Numbered from the stretch's first letter, positions 51,802 to 61,678 are shown. The stretch is 64,000 nt of DNA from Actinomycetes bacterium (GCA_023460935.1 JAEWOI010000035.1:62001-126000); one strand, 5' to 3'. Notes: generated by a model from the letters alone, not told the origin. Made by a program: numbers and translations.

Positions 51802-52728
51802 GTGACGCTCGATGCTAGCTATGGCGAGGACCAGTCGCCGGTGCACGCACTCCACGAAGGCGACGCCGGCGCGATCGAGATCGGCTCCGACGCACTCGTG
51901 CTGCAGATGGAGATGGCGCAAGCCGAAGTCCAACGAGCAGAGAACGCCCTGTCTCGTGCGGTGCTCGAACGGGACGAACTCGTCGTGAATGGGATCAGGA
52001 ATGGGCTATCAACGCGAGCCATCGCGCGGACGCTCGGCGTTGACCCGCGCGCCGTCATGCTCATCAAGACGAGAGCAACGTGGTCCGTCGAAGCAGACGA
52101 CGTCGCCCGGCAACCGTCCACGGGAGCGCGCAAGCAAGCTATCGCGGCAACGTCCTGGCTGAGGATTGCCCTCCAACAGGTCGAGCGGGCCGAGGAAGCC
52201 GAGGAAGACGGCATGCCTGATGGCATGCTCGCCGTCCTGGCGGCACACGTCGCGACGCTCTGCGCAATAGGTGCCCTGGGGCGAACCCATCCCGCCGTCC
52301 TGGCGTACCTTCGCGATGGGGTCGCCGGGCACGATGCGCTCAAGAGCAGCCGGGACCTAATGGCTCATTTTGATATGTACGTCCGCGGAGATGGCAATAT
52401 GCAACGGGCGAAGGTCGAGGGCGTCTTCATTCCTAACCCAGTTGATGCTCGTCCCCCACTTGTGCCAATGTGGAATGGCGGCCGCGGGCAGCAGCTCGTC
52501 TTCATAACCAAAACCTGGGTTCGCGGCGACAGCGGCGAGTACCTACTGCGAGATGGAAAGCCTCTGCGACGCGACGACGGCTCGCCCTGGATGGAGACAC
52601 TGATCATCCCTCTAGACCTGCGCGAGGCTCTTCGGGCGACCGCGTCTTTGCTGTCCGCTGCATGCGAGCACGCTGGCCTTGCCCAGCACAAGCAAGTCCA
52701 TGAACTCTTGGAGAGGGCACGGGCCTAG
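51802..52728 (+). CDS. HTH protein with HEPN-like R-x4-H motif, unknown
   Basis: 308 residues. Residues 30-65 are a likely coiled coil, 66-92 a sigma-like HTH (GIRNGLSTRAIARTLGVDPRAVM). A helical region then leads to Arg184-x4-His189 (SSRDLMAHFDMYVRG), the signature of HEPN RNases. The C-terminal 100 residues are mixed alpha/beta. I do not recognise a named family. GTG at 51802 is the first start; TAGCTATGG nearby offers no better site. It lies 437 bp inside the island edge, with nothing recognisable in that gap. Confidence 0.6.
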   Translation: MTLDASYGEDQSPVHALHEGDAGAIEIGSDALVLQMEMAQAEVQRAENALSRAVLERDELVVNGIRNGLSTRAIARTLGVDPRAVMLIKTRATWSVEADDVARQPSTGARKQAIAATSWLRIALQQVERAEEAEEDGMPDGMLAVLAAHVATLCAIGALGRTHPAVLAYLRDGVAGHDALKSSRDLMAHFDMYVRGDGNMQRAKVEGVFIPNPVDARPPLVPMWNGGRGQQLVFITKTWVRGDSGEYLLRDGKPLRRDDGSPWMETLIIPLDLREALRATASLLSAACEHAGLAQHKQVHELLERARA

Positions 52729-53065
52729 TTCTGCCCGTACCCAGCGCTGAGTCGCTCGTCGTCGAAGCAAGCCATACGGTGCTCATCGAGGTTTACCGAT
52801 CCCGCCGCCCGGCTCCCCCTCAACCTATGAAGACGATCAACGGGGCTCGCTCGCGACAGCTCGGCGAGGGCGACGCCGCCGAGGTGGAGCGCGCCAGCCG
52901 AGCGGCCAGATCAAGGCTCGCCTCGGGCGGTGCCGGGGACTCTTTTGCGGCCGGACGTGCAGAACGATCCGACGGTGAGCGATTCAGGACCTATCACCCC
53001 TGTTGCCGACCTATGGCCGCCACAGGCTCACGGCGGGCTCCTAGCCGGTCGAGAAGAGATCCCCG

Positions 53066-54172
53066 CTACTCCAGCAAGTCAGGAAGGTCCTGCGCACTTC
53101 CCCGCGTGAGAAACACCATCCGGCGGGACTCTGATTCGGCGGATGCCGACGGGACATCCCAGCCCCTTGGTCGGTAGTCCGGATCCATGGCCCAAAGCAA
53201 CCCCGACCAGATCCCGTCGGTCAAAGGAAGGTCGCGGCGAGGAAAAGGATCGATGATCACCATCCGACGCACGGACTTTAGCGATGCCCATCGCCGAATC
53301 GACTCGTCAATGTGACGATCGCGGAACGAATAGCCCACGACCACCAGGAGATCCGAGTCGTCGAGCCAATCATGGAACTGGCGCATAAGTGCTGGAAAAG
53401 CCGAGTGGGGATCGAGCTTGGAACCGGATCCAAAGATGACCGTCGGGGAGAGTAGGTTGTTGGGTGCTGACTCATTGAGGCCCGAAACCTCATAAAGTCC
53501 CATCGCGGGAACAAGATTCTCTTCGGACATTTCCAAAACGCGTGACCCCCGCCAGTTCATCGAACCGTGAACTTTGAGTAGCGGAACCTTGTCTTTTTCG
53601 AAATCCCAGCGAAGGCCACCAGCCCATCGCTCGGCCCCTGTGGTCACATGCATACCGAAGTGAGCACCGGCCGATTCAACAAGGAGATCGTAGTTTAGGG
53701 TTACTATCCCGATCTTTGGTGCTTGAAGCATTGGCCTGAACCGAACGAGAGAGGCGTCCTTTTGGCCTCGATCAAGGCATTCGAGCGCAGTCTGCCTAAT
53801 CAGGTGGAGGATCAGTTCAGCGTCGCGCCCAAGGTCAGTCGGTCCTCCGCGGTAGGAGTCGAATCGAACGAAACTGGTGATCCAGTGACGTGTTGGGTCG
53901 GAGTCCTGATAGGTATGTGTCTGGACTGCCTCGTACACCTCCTCGATTCCCGGACCTATCGTATGAAGCGTTGGTCGGATGTCTCGCCATAGGGACGGCA
54001 CGTCAGAGGTATCGCTGAAGTCCTTCATCCTTCGATCGAGATCGTCGAGGACAAGGGCAGTGAGTTGGGCCGAGACGGGAAGCTCCGGCGCCGACGCACC
54101 CGCACCCAAGAGGAACAGCACCCGCCTACCGGCTTCGCGAACCCACTCTCTCGCTACTTCGATCTCATCCAC
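53066..54172 (-). CDS. SIR2-family NADase-like protein
   Basis: 368 residues. The NAD-binding motifs of the SIR2 fold are intact: GAGAS at 23-27, TLNYD with Asn160-Asp162, His202-Gly203 in KVHGSMNW, and VVGYSFRDRHID (280-288). No zinc finger is present, as in SIR2-domain defence proteins (for example ThsA-like or DSR-type) that deplete NAD+ during phage infection. No TPR, STAND or HerA partner is fused. GTG at 54172 is the start. It converges on the R-x4-H gene (337-bp gap with no supportable ORF). Confidence 0.85.
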   Translation of the reverse strand: MDEIEVAREWVREAGRRVLFLLGAGASAPELPVSAQLTALVLDDLDRRMKDFSDTSDVPSLWRDIRPTLHTIGPGIEEVYEAVQTHTYQDSDPTRHWITSFVRFDSYRGGPTDLGRDAELILHLIRQTALECLDRGQKDASLVRFRPMLQAPKIGIVTLNYDLLVESAGAHFGMHVTTGAERWAGGLRWDFEKDKVPLLKVHGSMNWRGSRVLEMSEENLVPAMGLYEVSGLNESAPNNLLSPTVIFGSGSKLDPHSAFPALMRQFHDWLDDSDLLVVVGYSFRDRHIDESIRRWASLKSVRRMVIIDPFPRRDLPLTDGIWSGLLWAMDPDYRPRGWDVPSASAESESRRMVFLTRGSAQDLPDLLE

Positions 54173-54533
54173 ACGTTGCCCCCTTCCGGCGAGGCTGCGG
54201 TCTCTCGATCAGGCAGATCCTCATCGTGCTCGCCAGATGGAGACAGATGATCGCCTGCAGTCACTGACGCGATCCCCTCCAGTAACTGTTGAATCCTGGC
54301 ACCAACGCGTCAGGCCGGTACCCATGCTCAGGTTTCACTGGCAACAGGCGCCTGCCAGAAGTGCGGATGGCATCCGTGAGTCCCGATGCATCCGTCGGCG
54401 CCTGAAGCCCGACCCGGCATGCGGACGGCTTGGTTTGGACCGGCATTACTGCAGGATCTGGTGATCTTGTCCCGATCAGTGATTCTCTTCTCATCGAGCA
54501 GACTGCTGGTGTCACACCCGCTGGGGTCCAGCT

Positions 54534-54597
54534 ACACGGCGTGCTCCTGCTGCCGTTTCTCACGGTGTCGCGCCCCTGCTGCCGGAGCACGCCGTGT
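54534..54597. repeat. 14-bp inverted repeat in a gene-free gap
   Basis: ACACGGCGTGCTCC (54534-54547) and its exact complement GGAGCACGCCGTGT (54584-54597) flank 36 bases. CCTGCTGCCG occurs twice inside (54546-54555 and 54575-54584). The surrounding 54173-54821 gap has no convincing ORF. It might be a structured RNA, a recombination relic or a transposon end. Confidence 0.55.
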
Positions 54598-54821
54598 CGA
54601 TCTCTGGCAGCATCCGGTTGGCTAGGTCGGTCGATGTCGACGCAGCTAACCTACGCCGGCACAAGACCTGCAGCCCCGGCAGGGCGGCCTGGCAGAGCTC
54701 GACGGCACGCCGGCTGATTGCCACCGACCCGCACATGAGTCCGCTCGCACCAATCACCTGGGCGCTGTGACGAGCAAAGTCTGCGCTGTTCGAGATAGTG
54801 GCGATTTGCCCACTGCCATGA

Positions 54822-56069
54822 TTGATTGGTCTAGTGAGCTGGGCATCGGAGAGATCGCTGGAGTTGCAGGAGCGGGGCTTCGACGAGGTCGAGGGATGGC
54901 TATGCCTAGAACATGTGGCGGACCCTGCGTTGCTAGATCTAGTCGCCCAGGATGGTGGTGCGGGCTCTTGCGCCGTCTGCCAACGAGACGATCGCCCCCG
55001 AACGAGCTTGGAGGAGCTCACGTCAGTTGTTGTCGAGACACTGAGGTATTGGTACTCAGACCCTGTTGACGAGTTGCCCTGGGATGGTGCGGAGGGCGGC
55101 TACGAAGGCCCTGTCGTAGACACGTCGGACGTAGTCGGGGAGGTTTGCGGCGAAGCGTTTCAGTCGGATGCATCAGACTGGATCATGCAGCGATTGGTCG
55201 AAGTCATCTCTATCGATAAGTGGACTGTTTGGGGCGGGGGTTTCGACCTGGATTCTCTGGAATGGCAATGGAGCTACTTCGCCGACGATGTTGAGCACGT
55301 CGCCCGATATGTATTCAGTGGGCCGCGCGAGTCCCGTCAGCACGACGCTCCTCGTCGAGTTGGATTGTTCCTTGACAAGGTCCTTGTCTATGCGACAGAG
55401 AGGCTAGGGCTATTGAGGCGTGAGGATGCAGGGCTGGCCGTGTTTCGCGGTCGCCTCGTCGATGACCCGAGCAAACTGAAACCAGTCGCCCGAGACCTCG
55501 GGCCGCCACCGCCAGAATCTGCATCGGCGAATCGCCTATCAGCGGCAGGGATCTCCTTCCTCTACGCGTCAGAAGACATCGAAACAGTCGTCGCAGAGAT
55601 CGCTGGCCATGGTGTTGCACCGTATGCGGTCGTGGGCAAATTTGTCAGCAACCGCGCCCTCAACATACTTGACCTCACAGGGCCTCCAGCCGCTGGCGGC
55701 TCCCTTTTCGACCCGCAGTTGCGTGAGACTCGGCGGATGCGAGCGTTCCTGCGGAGCTTCGTCGGTCACGTAACCCGCCCAGTCATTCCGGACGGCCGTC
55801 AGCATGTCGAGTACGCGCCGACTCAGGTGCTCACCGAGTTCTTCCGCTGGATGGCGCCGAACCCCATCGATGGCATCGCCCTGCCAAGCGCGCAGACCGG
55901 CAAGAGGACGTTCGTGTTCTTCTGTAACGCATCGGAGGTGGATGACGAAATCACCAAGAAGGAGAGGGCTGTCTTCACACTCAGTAGCGGTTCCGCCAAG
56001 GTGTACACGGTCATCCGAAGTTACTCGTCAGAGCTAAGCCCGATCGGGCTATCCGCACCAGGCACCTGA
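54822..56069 (+). CDS. HEPN/RES N-terminal domain plus RES domain protein
   Basis: 415 residues. The N-terminal part has a Cys pattern (Cys28, Cys50, Cys53; WLCLEHV ... GSCAVCQ) like HEPN/RES NTD1. The RES domain follows with Arg238, Tyr248 and Glu259 (NRLSAAGISFLYASEDIETVVAEI region) and a late Ser in GIALPSAQTG. RES proteins are NAD+-degrading toxins (phosphorylase or hydrolase). No Xre antitoxin is next to it. TTG at 54822 is the first start; GTG at 54834 is equally possible. The ribosome binding site is weak. Confidence 0.75.
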   Translation: MIGLVSWASERSLELQERGFDEVEGWLCLEHVADPALLDLVAQDGGAGSCAVCQRDDRPRTSLEELTSVVVETLRYWYSDPVDELPWDGAEGGYEGPVVDTSDVVGEVCGEAFQSDASDWIMQRLVEVISIDKWTVWGGGFDLDSLEWQWSYFADDVEHVARYVFSGPRESRQHDAPRRVGLFLDKVLVYATERLGLLRREDAGLAVFRGRLVDDPSKLKPVARDLGPPPPESASANRLSAAGISFLYASEDIETVVAEIAGHGVAPYAVVGKFVSNRALNILDLTGPPAAGGSLFDPQLRETRRMRAFLRSFVGHVTRPVIPDGRQHVEYAPTQVLTEFFRWMAPNPIDGIALPSAQTGKRTFVFFCNASEVDDEITKKERAVFTLSSGSAKVYTVIRSYSSELSPIGLSAPGT

Positions 56070-56093
56070 AGGCCAGATGCCCAGGCAACGCCC

Positions 56094-59000
56094 TTAGGGC
56101 CGAGTGGTGAGGACCACACCTATGGCGAGGAGCTGGTCAGGTTCGTTGCAGTGCGCAACGAGCCGCTGGATCCGCTCGGAGGCGGCGACATGTCCGAGTC
56201 GACCCACGAAGCCAGCGTGTATCTGGCGCAAGGCAGCTTCAAGAGGGTCGCGCAATCCCTCCGCCTCGGTCATCGCCGAACGAACGCCTTCGACGATGAA
56301 GGGAACCAACTCTGGCTGGCTGATGTGGTGGGAGAGAGCTTCAAGCAGGAGCCGCTCCAGGTTGGCTTGCGCGAGCAAGATGCTGCCGGGTGCCAGACGG
56401 ATCACACCCAAGGAGGCGGCGGCCACCCATGTGGACACCCCGTCCGGGTTAGTTGAGGCATTTGCGTCTGTGGCCTCGAAAAGGAAAGCCAAGACGAGGT
56501 CAGGATCATCCCAAGCAGCAGGACGGGTGAGGTTGACCGCTGCTCCTGCCGGCCGCCATCCGTCTAGCGAAGCCGCTAGCCGCATGACCCCTGGAGCGAA
56601 ACCGAAGTCCACGTGGAAAGCGCCTATGAGCGCAGCCTCGGCAGCCTCGACGAACGCCGCACTCACGAGCCCCTCGTCGAGCATGTACATGAGGAGGTCC
56701 CGCGTCCCGAAGGCGGGCACTCCCAGCTCAACGGCCAGTTGCCGCATAATGACGTCATCACTCCAGAACGGCGCGCCGATCTCGATGGCGTAGTCGAGCG
56801 CCGACAGCCAGCGCATCTTGCGGGCTTTCTTCGGGAAGTGGAGGAGCTTCGGCCAACTCCTGCGACGGGTTTTGCCAAGGAGTTGGACCACTCGGCCGGC
56901 GCGCTCCTGGAGAAGTGCGGCGTCTTCAGCTGACTGGGTACTGGCGACGATCCGTTGGCCTTCTTCATCCCATCGAATGGTCATTCCACCGCCAAGAGCG
57001 ACCGAGTCTCTTGCATCGAGCGCGTCGCGATACATCTCGGCCGTGGTGTCCAAGAACGCGAAGGATCCAACCAGTGCTTGCGAGGTGGAGTCACCAAGCG
57101 TTGCGAGTGTGACGGCGGCAGTAGGATCGATAACCAATGCAGGTGCAGAGCGAGCTCGGCGAACCGCGTCCGCTCCGGCTCCCTGCAGATTTGGGTTGTC
57201 ACTTTGAACCGTGCCACCCGCTCGGATGAGAGCGCATTCCGTGTAGCTCCGACCGGTGACGCTGGAGGCTGCTCCGATGGGCATCTCGCCGCGGCCTATG
57301 CGAGCTATGAGCTCCACCAGCTCCGGGGGTGGGGCACTCTCGCGGAGGACATCGGCTAGCCCGCGAAGTGGGTCTTCCTCGGGCCCTGTGGGCACGGCTC
57401 GCAGCACCCTGCTATCCGGGTTCTCCGCCACGTAAACGTTTGTTGCCGCTTGGAGCTCGGCCACCTCCTCGTCGGTGAGCTCAAGCGAAACGGAGCGGCC
57501 ATGAAGCTGGAGAAGGATCACGCCCTGGAGATCCGGGTTATCTGCCCACTCCCTATAGAGGTCTAGCGCTCGTCGTAGGAACTGGTCGCTCGTGTCGTAC
57601 TTTGCGCAAAGCCCAATCCAGACCCGCGCCTCCTGCGCGGTACGCGGAGGCAGTGGCTCGCCACGGTACTCCAGCGCACTCCACGCCTCCTCCAAGCTGC
57701 CTTCACGCACGAGGCACTCGATCAGCAACCATCTGACGCTGAGGTTCTCTGGGGCGAGTGCGACCATGCGACGAGCTGTAAGGAGTGACAGCTCGTGCAG
57801 TCCGAGCGCTTCCTCCGCCTCGAACTGAATCTGGAGGGTATCTAGAGTTCCTGCCCACCCCTCGCCGGCAAGGCGAAGGGCCGACTCGCAGGCGTCTGCC
57901 GCCTTCCGATGCTCGCCGATGCTGAGGAGGTGCCTTGCAGCCATCCTCATCATCAATGGATGCTTCCAGCGCATCGCTCCCGCCCTGAACACTTCGGCTG
58001 CATCGGCCTCTTGACCTATTTCCACAAGATGTTCGGCGAGAAGCACCGTGAGCTGCTCGGACTCAGGCGCCCTCGCTCGAAGGACGGGAAGTCGATCGCC
58101 TGGCGTCGACATGACGTCGTGGATCGCGCGGATGGCAGCAACGCTGTCGGGGTGCATCGCTTCGACCTCGGTTAGGTCGGGCAGGTCGCCTCCGAGCGGC
58201 GCAAGAGAGGACGCCGCCTGGATGCGATCCATGTCGGTCGACGCCTCGTCCCACGCCGTCAGCCAATGTCGGGCGGCTGCCTGCGTATCGCCGTTCCGAT
58301 GAGCCAGCCAGCCTTGCACCATTGCCTTGTCAAAAGGTCTGTCGATCTGTGGAATCAGCTCCACGGCGGTCTCTTCGTCGTCAGACAGAGCGGCCAGCAT
58401 CGCCTTCTCGGCGACCAGCCGCTTGTCAGACGCCTCCCTGAGCGTCGCCTCGCCCTCTGGCGCAGCAGTAACTAGGGCTTGCGCCTGGCCAAAGTCCCCT
58501 AGCAGCGCGGTTGCCTTCACGGCCGTCAGAATTGCGGCAACGCTGTCACCATCCCAGCGACGCCGCGAGTCCCGCGCAGCGAGTGCGTGCCGCCGTGCAG
58601 TGTCGTAATCGACAAGCATGCTCGTGCTCTTAGCGAAGCGTGCTCTTGATAGGAGCATTTCAGCGACTTGAACGCGGAGGCCGGCTGCTTCAGGGTTGGC
58701 GGTCACCGCCGCCTCCAGAAACTCGATGGCTGCGCTGAAGCGCCCGATTCCTACAGCAGCGACGCTCCGCAGGTACGCGCGAAGCATGACGTCGGTCACT
58801 TCCGTTGCCGGCCATGCGGCGAGAACCGATTCGGCCGCGGCGTAGTCCCCGTTCAGAACATGTTCCAGCCCAGAGGAGAGTGGGTGTGGGGGCTTACCGT
58901 TGGCAATGAGTTCGCGCATCTGCGCTTCATTGCCCTCCTGATTGAGCATTAGGGCGGCTCGCGCCCACCAGTAGCTGGCCCCTGGGATCCCGTGGGCGAT

Positions 59001-59690
59001 CCCGGTCCGAATGAAGGTGATCCCGACGTCGCCGCGGCCGTAGTCGTGCGCGAGTTCTCCTAGCCAGACCCATGCTTCGGCCGGCGCGTCTGCCATCTGA
59101 GCCGGGGCGGTCGATCCCCAACTCGCGAGCTGCTCGCCACGGTCGGTCGCGGAAACCAGCGAATGCAGGAGGTCCTCGGCAGGTGGCCAACGATCGGCCA
59201 AGGCTCGCGTTCGGGCCTGCCTGGCAGGGTTGAGGAGGCTGATGTCGTATGCGACCTGAGCGTGTTGCTCCCGGACTCTTGCGGGAATCCGATCAACGGC
59301 CGCCTGGACATCGTCGGCCTTGTTGAGGATGCGATTCGCATTGACATCGATCGCCTCGCGAGTGGACAGCGCCTTCCGATACTCCTCGACGACAAGAACG
59401 AGGACCTGCCCCGCGTGCTCAACCGATCGACCCGCGATCCTCCAAGCAAGGTTGGTGAGCGCCGAGTCGACGAGGTGGGGATCCTGGGCGTCAAGGTGCG
59501 AGCGCACGTCCCGCCGCGACAGCCAGCGGAATATGGCTACCGCTGAGACGCTGATGTTTAGATCTTGTGCCCGCCGACTGGCTTTCCAAGCCACAGCGGC
59601 TCGGCGGACCGGATTCGCCAGCACCTTCCCAATCGCCCGGCCCGCGACGCGAGCCAAGGCCTGCAGTGCGGCGCCGGTCGTTGCATCCAT
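56094..59690 (-). CDS. Large TPR protein with PIN-like C-terminal nuclease domain
   Basis: 1198 residues. The middle (about 150-780) is a run of helical TPR-like pairs (LLEHVLNGDYAAAESVLAAWPA, AADACESALRLAGEG). The C-terminal part resembles a PIN nuclease: Asp855 in ALVIDPTAAVTLATLG, then Asp978-Asp979 in WSDDVIMRQLAVELGVPAFG, then LLMYMLDEGLV. This layout matches the TPR-(GreAB-C)-PIN type known from conflict systems. The linker IGRGEMPIGAASSVTGRS precedes it. It is divergent from the membrane coiled-coil gene at 60055 with a 364-bp gap. The PIN fold is inference. Confidence 0.65.
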   Translation of the reverse strand: MDATTGAALQALARVAGRAIGKVLANPVRRAAVAWKASRRAQDLNISVSAVAIFRWLSRRDVRSHLDAQDPHLVDSALTNLAWRIAGRSVEHAGQVLVLVVEEYRKALSTREAIDVNANRILNKADDVQAAVDRIPARVREQHAQVAYDISLLNPARQARTRALADRWPPAEDLLHSLVSATDRGEQLASWGSTAPAQMADAPAEAWVWLGELAHDYGRGDVGITFIRTGIAHGIPGASYWWARAALMLNQEGNEAQMRELIANGKPPHPLSSGLEHVLNGDYAAAESVLAAWPATEVTDVMLRAYLRSVAAVGIGRFSAAIEFLEAAVTANPEAAGLRVQVAEMLLSRARFAKSTSMLVDYDTARRHALAARDSRRRWDGDSVAAILTAVKATALLGDFGQAQALVTAAPEGEATLREASDKRLVAEKAMLAALSDDEETAVELIPQIDRPFDKAMVQGWLAHRNGDTQAAARHWLTAWDEASTDMDRIQAASSLAPLGGDLPDLTEVEAMHPDSVAAIRAIHDVMSTPGDRLPVLRARAPESEQLTVLLAEHLVEIGQEADAAEVFRAGAMRWKHPLMMRMAARHLLSIGEHRKAADACESALRLAGEGWAGTLDTLQIQFEAEEALGLHELSLLTARRMVALAPENLSVRWLLIECLVREGSLEEAWSALEYRGEPLPPRTAQEARVWIGLCAKYDTSDQFLRRALDLYREWADNPDLQGVILLQLHGRSVSLELTDEEVAELQAATNVYVAENPDSRVLRAVPTGPEEDPLRGLADVLRESAPPPELVELIARIGRGEMPIGAASSVTGRSYTECALIRAGGTVQSDNPNLQGAGADAVRRARSAPALVIDPTAAVTLATLGDSTSQALVGSFAFLDTTAEMYRDALDARDSVALGGGMTIRWDEEGQRIVASTQSAEDAALLQERAGRVVQLLGKTRRRSWPKLLHFPKKARKMRWLSALDYAIEIGAPFWSDDVIMRQLAVELGVPAFGTRDLLMYMLDEGLVSAAFVEAAEAALIGAFHVDFGFAPGVMRLAASLDGWRPAGAAVNLTRPAAWDDPDLVLAFLFEATDANASTNPDGVSTWVAAASLGVIRLAPGSILLAQANLERLLLEALSHHISQPELVPFIVEGVRSAMTEAEGLRDPLEAALRQIHAGFVGRLGHVAASERIQRLVAHCNEPDQLLAIGVVLTTRP

Positions 59691-60054
59691 CGGTGATGTC
59701 CAATCGTCGTGAGTGCTGGGTCAGGCTGGATCCAGGGTTGGTGCTGGCCTACGTGAGCCAGCCGTGCGCACGATCCCCACAATCCGGCGGGGTGCGTCGA
59801 CCCATTCTCATCCTCCAAGTTGACGATATTGCGAAGCACCGACAACTCCCCTGTTTGCACAACGCTTTGGCGGGTGCAGGGAGCCGCCAGCTCAAGTCTT
59901 TGCTCGCCACGAGACTTAGGTTCAACTCCCACATCGATTCGGCATGGCGCCGACATGCTGCGATGCCGTCAGCGCGTGGAACTGAGATGATCGGTTCGGT
60001 CGGCGATGTCGGCCGAGTGTAGCGGCGGAGCCTTCAGCTCCGAGGGGGGCTGTC

Positions 60055-61512
60055 GTGGGCGAAATGTGGGTCGCTCTGGCGAGCGCAGGTCTTGTTGCAG
60101 CGCTCGTCTTGGCGCTGTGGGCAATCCGTCGAGCAAGCGGGTCAGGACGGGGCGGACTGGATCATCCAGCCATCGGCCGGGACCCGTTGGACCTTCCACT
60201 TAGCACGTCGATACCGTCGAGCGGCGTCCTCGTTCCCGTAGCGTCGGGGGAGAGCCTCACCCTGCGAGTGCTGCTGCGTGAGGATCTGCAGCGTTCCCAG
60301 CAATCGCCGCCCCCATTCAGCCTGGAGTACCGAACGATTTCGGCCAACCTCATGCTGCCGTGGCTTCGTGACGTGACTCCGCTGCCTCAGCAGAGCGTGC
60401 TTGCGAAGGTGATGAGCGAACTGGGTGACCACATCCGTCAGGATTCCTTGGCTGTCAGAAGTGGGGAGACCGTCACCCTGTTGCGTTCCGATCTGGACGT
60501 CAGCAGACTGCACCCGGCACACGGTGGAGGGCTGCGCGGTTGGGCGCGAAACGCTACCAACATCGTTGACCAGGCGCGCTTGTCGCCGGTCGAGGTTCCG
60601 ATCGAAGCACTGGATGGCGGTAAGCGCGCGTTCATACAGGTGGGCAAGGCGGGACTGGCGGTGGCGGGGTTCTCCATTTCGTGGCCGGCACTCGCCCTGA
60701 CGGCGGGCTTCGTCGCGCTGGACGCGGCGAATCAGGCACAGCGACGTGAACTGGACCGACGAATCCACAGCTTCATTCAGAACTCGGAGCGCAGGGAGCT
60801 GGAGCGCCGCATCGCGACTCAGCGAAGACACGAAAAGACGTTGAACCGGCTCGTAAGCTGCTTGCTCGACGGTGCAGTCCCTGACTTCGCCGTGCTAGCG
60901 GTGCTCGATCGCGATATCCAGCAAGAGTTCGAGGAAGCGGGCCTGGCCATCAGGAGGCTGCAGGCGAGGTTAGCCAGGTATCGGCTCGGGAAGTCGAGCG
61001 CCACTGCGCTTGTCAGGGAGCTCGAAATGGACCGACCGGTCGCCGTGATCAGCGAGTTGCTTCACGCCAGAGGCGCCATAGATCAGCAACGCAGGGTCCT
61101 CTTGGTGCAAGTCGCGTGCGAGTCGCTCAACCCAGTCGCAGTAGCCGGCGGTTACTACGCGGACAGCCTCGCGAAGCAGATCGGGGACAATGAAGAGGCC
61201 GACGGAGCACTGCGGCAACTCATCGCGGACCTTCGCAACCTCGAACTGAGACAGAGGAACCTGCTTGCTCGGCGAGGGAACGACAAGCTCACCTCATCCC
61301 TGAAGGCCGCACTGTCCCTCGCGTTCCCTGATGATGGTGTCATTCACGGTGACGATTCAATAAGTTCAACACTGGCCGTCGACAGCGCTGGGAGAGTGTT
61401 CCAATTGCCGTCGACCATTGACCTTGATGCGATCGAGCGCCAAGACCTTCACCTCCGTCTCGCCCGCGCGTTACGGGCATCCATGACACGGCGGGAACAG
61501 CAGCCGGTGTAG
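60055..61512 (+). CDS. Membrane protein with coiled-coil core, unknown
   Basis: 485 residues. A signal-anchor at about 4-24 and a second hydrophobic segment at about 198-226 (GLAVAGFSISWPALALTAGF) bracket a soluble domain. A long charged coiled coil follows (about 230-420: AQRRELDRRIHSFIQNSERRELERRI and on). The C-terminus (STIDLDAIERQDLHLRLARAL) is helical. No enzymatic motif is visible. GTG at 60055 follows GAGGGGG. It is divergently paired with the TPR-PIN gene. I do not recognise the family. Confidence 0.65.
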   Translation: MGEMWVALASAGLVAALVLALWAIRRASGSGRGGLDHPAIGRDPLDLPLSTSIPSSGVLVPVASGESLTLRVLLREDLQRSQQSPPPFSLEYRTISANLMLPWLRDVTPLPQQSVLAKVMSELGDHIRQDSLAVRSGETVTLLRSDLDVSRLHPAHGGGLRGWARNATNIVDQARLSPVEVPIEALDGGKRAFIQVGKAGLAVAGFSISWPALALTAGFVALDAANQAQRRELDRRIHSFIQNSERRELERRIATQRRHEKTLNRLVSCLLDGAVPDFAVLAVLDRDIQQEFEEAGLAIRRLQARLARYRLGKSSATALVRELEMDRPVAVISELLHARGAIDQQRRVLLVQVACESLNPVAVAGGYYADSLAKQIGDNEEADGALRQLIADLRNLELRQRNLLARRGNDKLTSSLKAALSLAFPDDGVIHGDDSISSTLAVDSAGRVFQLPSTIDLDAIERQDLHLRLARALRASMTRREQQPV

Positions 61513-61678
61513 CGCTTGGGGACAACCCAGCCAAAGCGACTGGCGCGATTCCGTGCGGAGGCTGCGTTTCTCCTAAGGCGGCCGATGCTATCCCCCATGT
61601 GCCGCGGACTTACCTGGATCAGTGTGCCGGAGAGGTCCGTGCCAGCTCTGTTCTCAGCCGGTTGTTCGAAGCGCTGCC

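Noticed and set aside
52779..53177. 132-residue ORF on the plus strand
   Set aside because: Overlaps the 3' end of the SIR2-like gene antisense, composition is Arg/Ser-rich like a shadow frame, and it has no good ribosome binding site.
54430..54717. 95-residue ORF in the gap before the RES gene
   Set aside because: Runs through the inverted repeat, lacks a start signal, and has no recognisable domain.
59691..60054. Small ORFs in the gap between the TPR-PIN and coiled-coil genes
   Set aside because: Several short frames exist on both strands but none has a convincing start or domain; the 364-bp gap is best read as a divergent promoter region.
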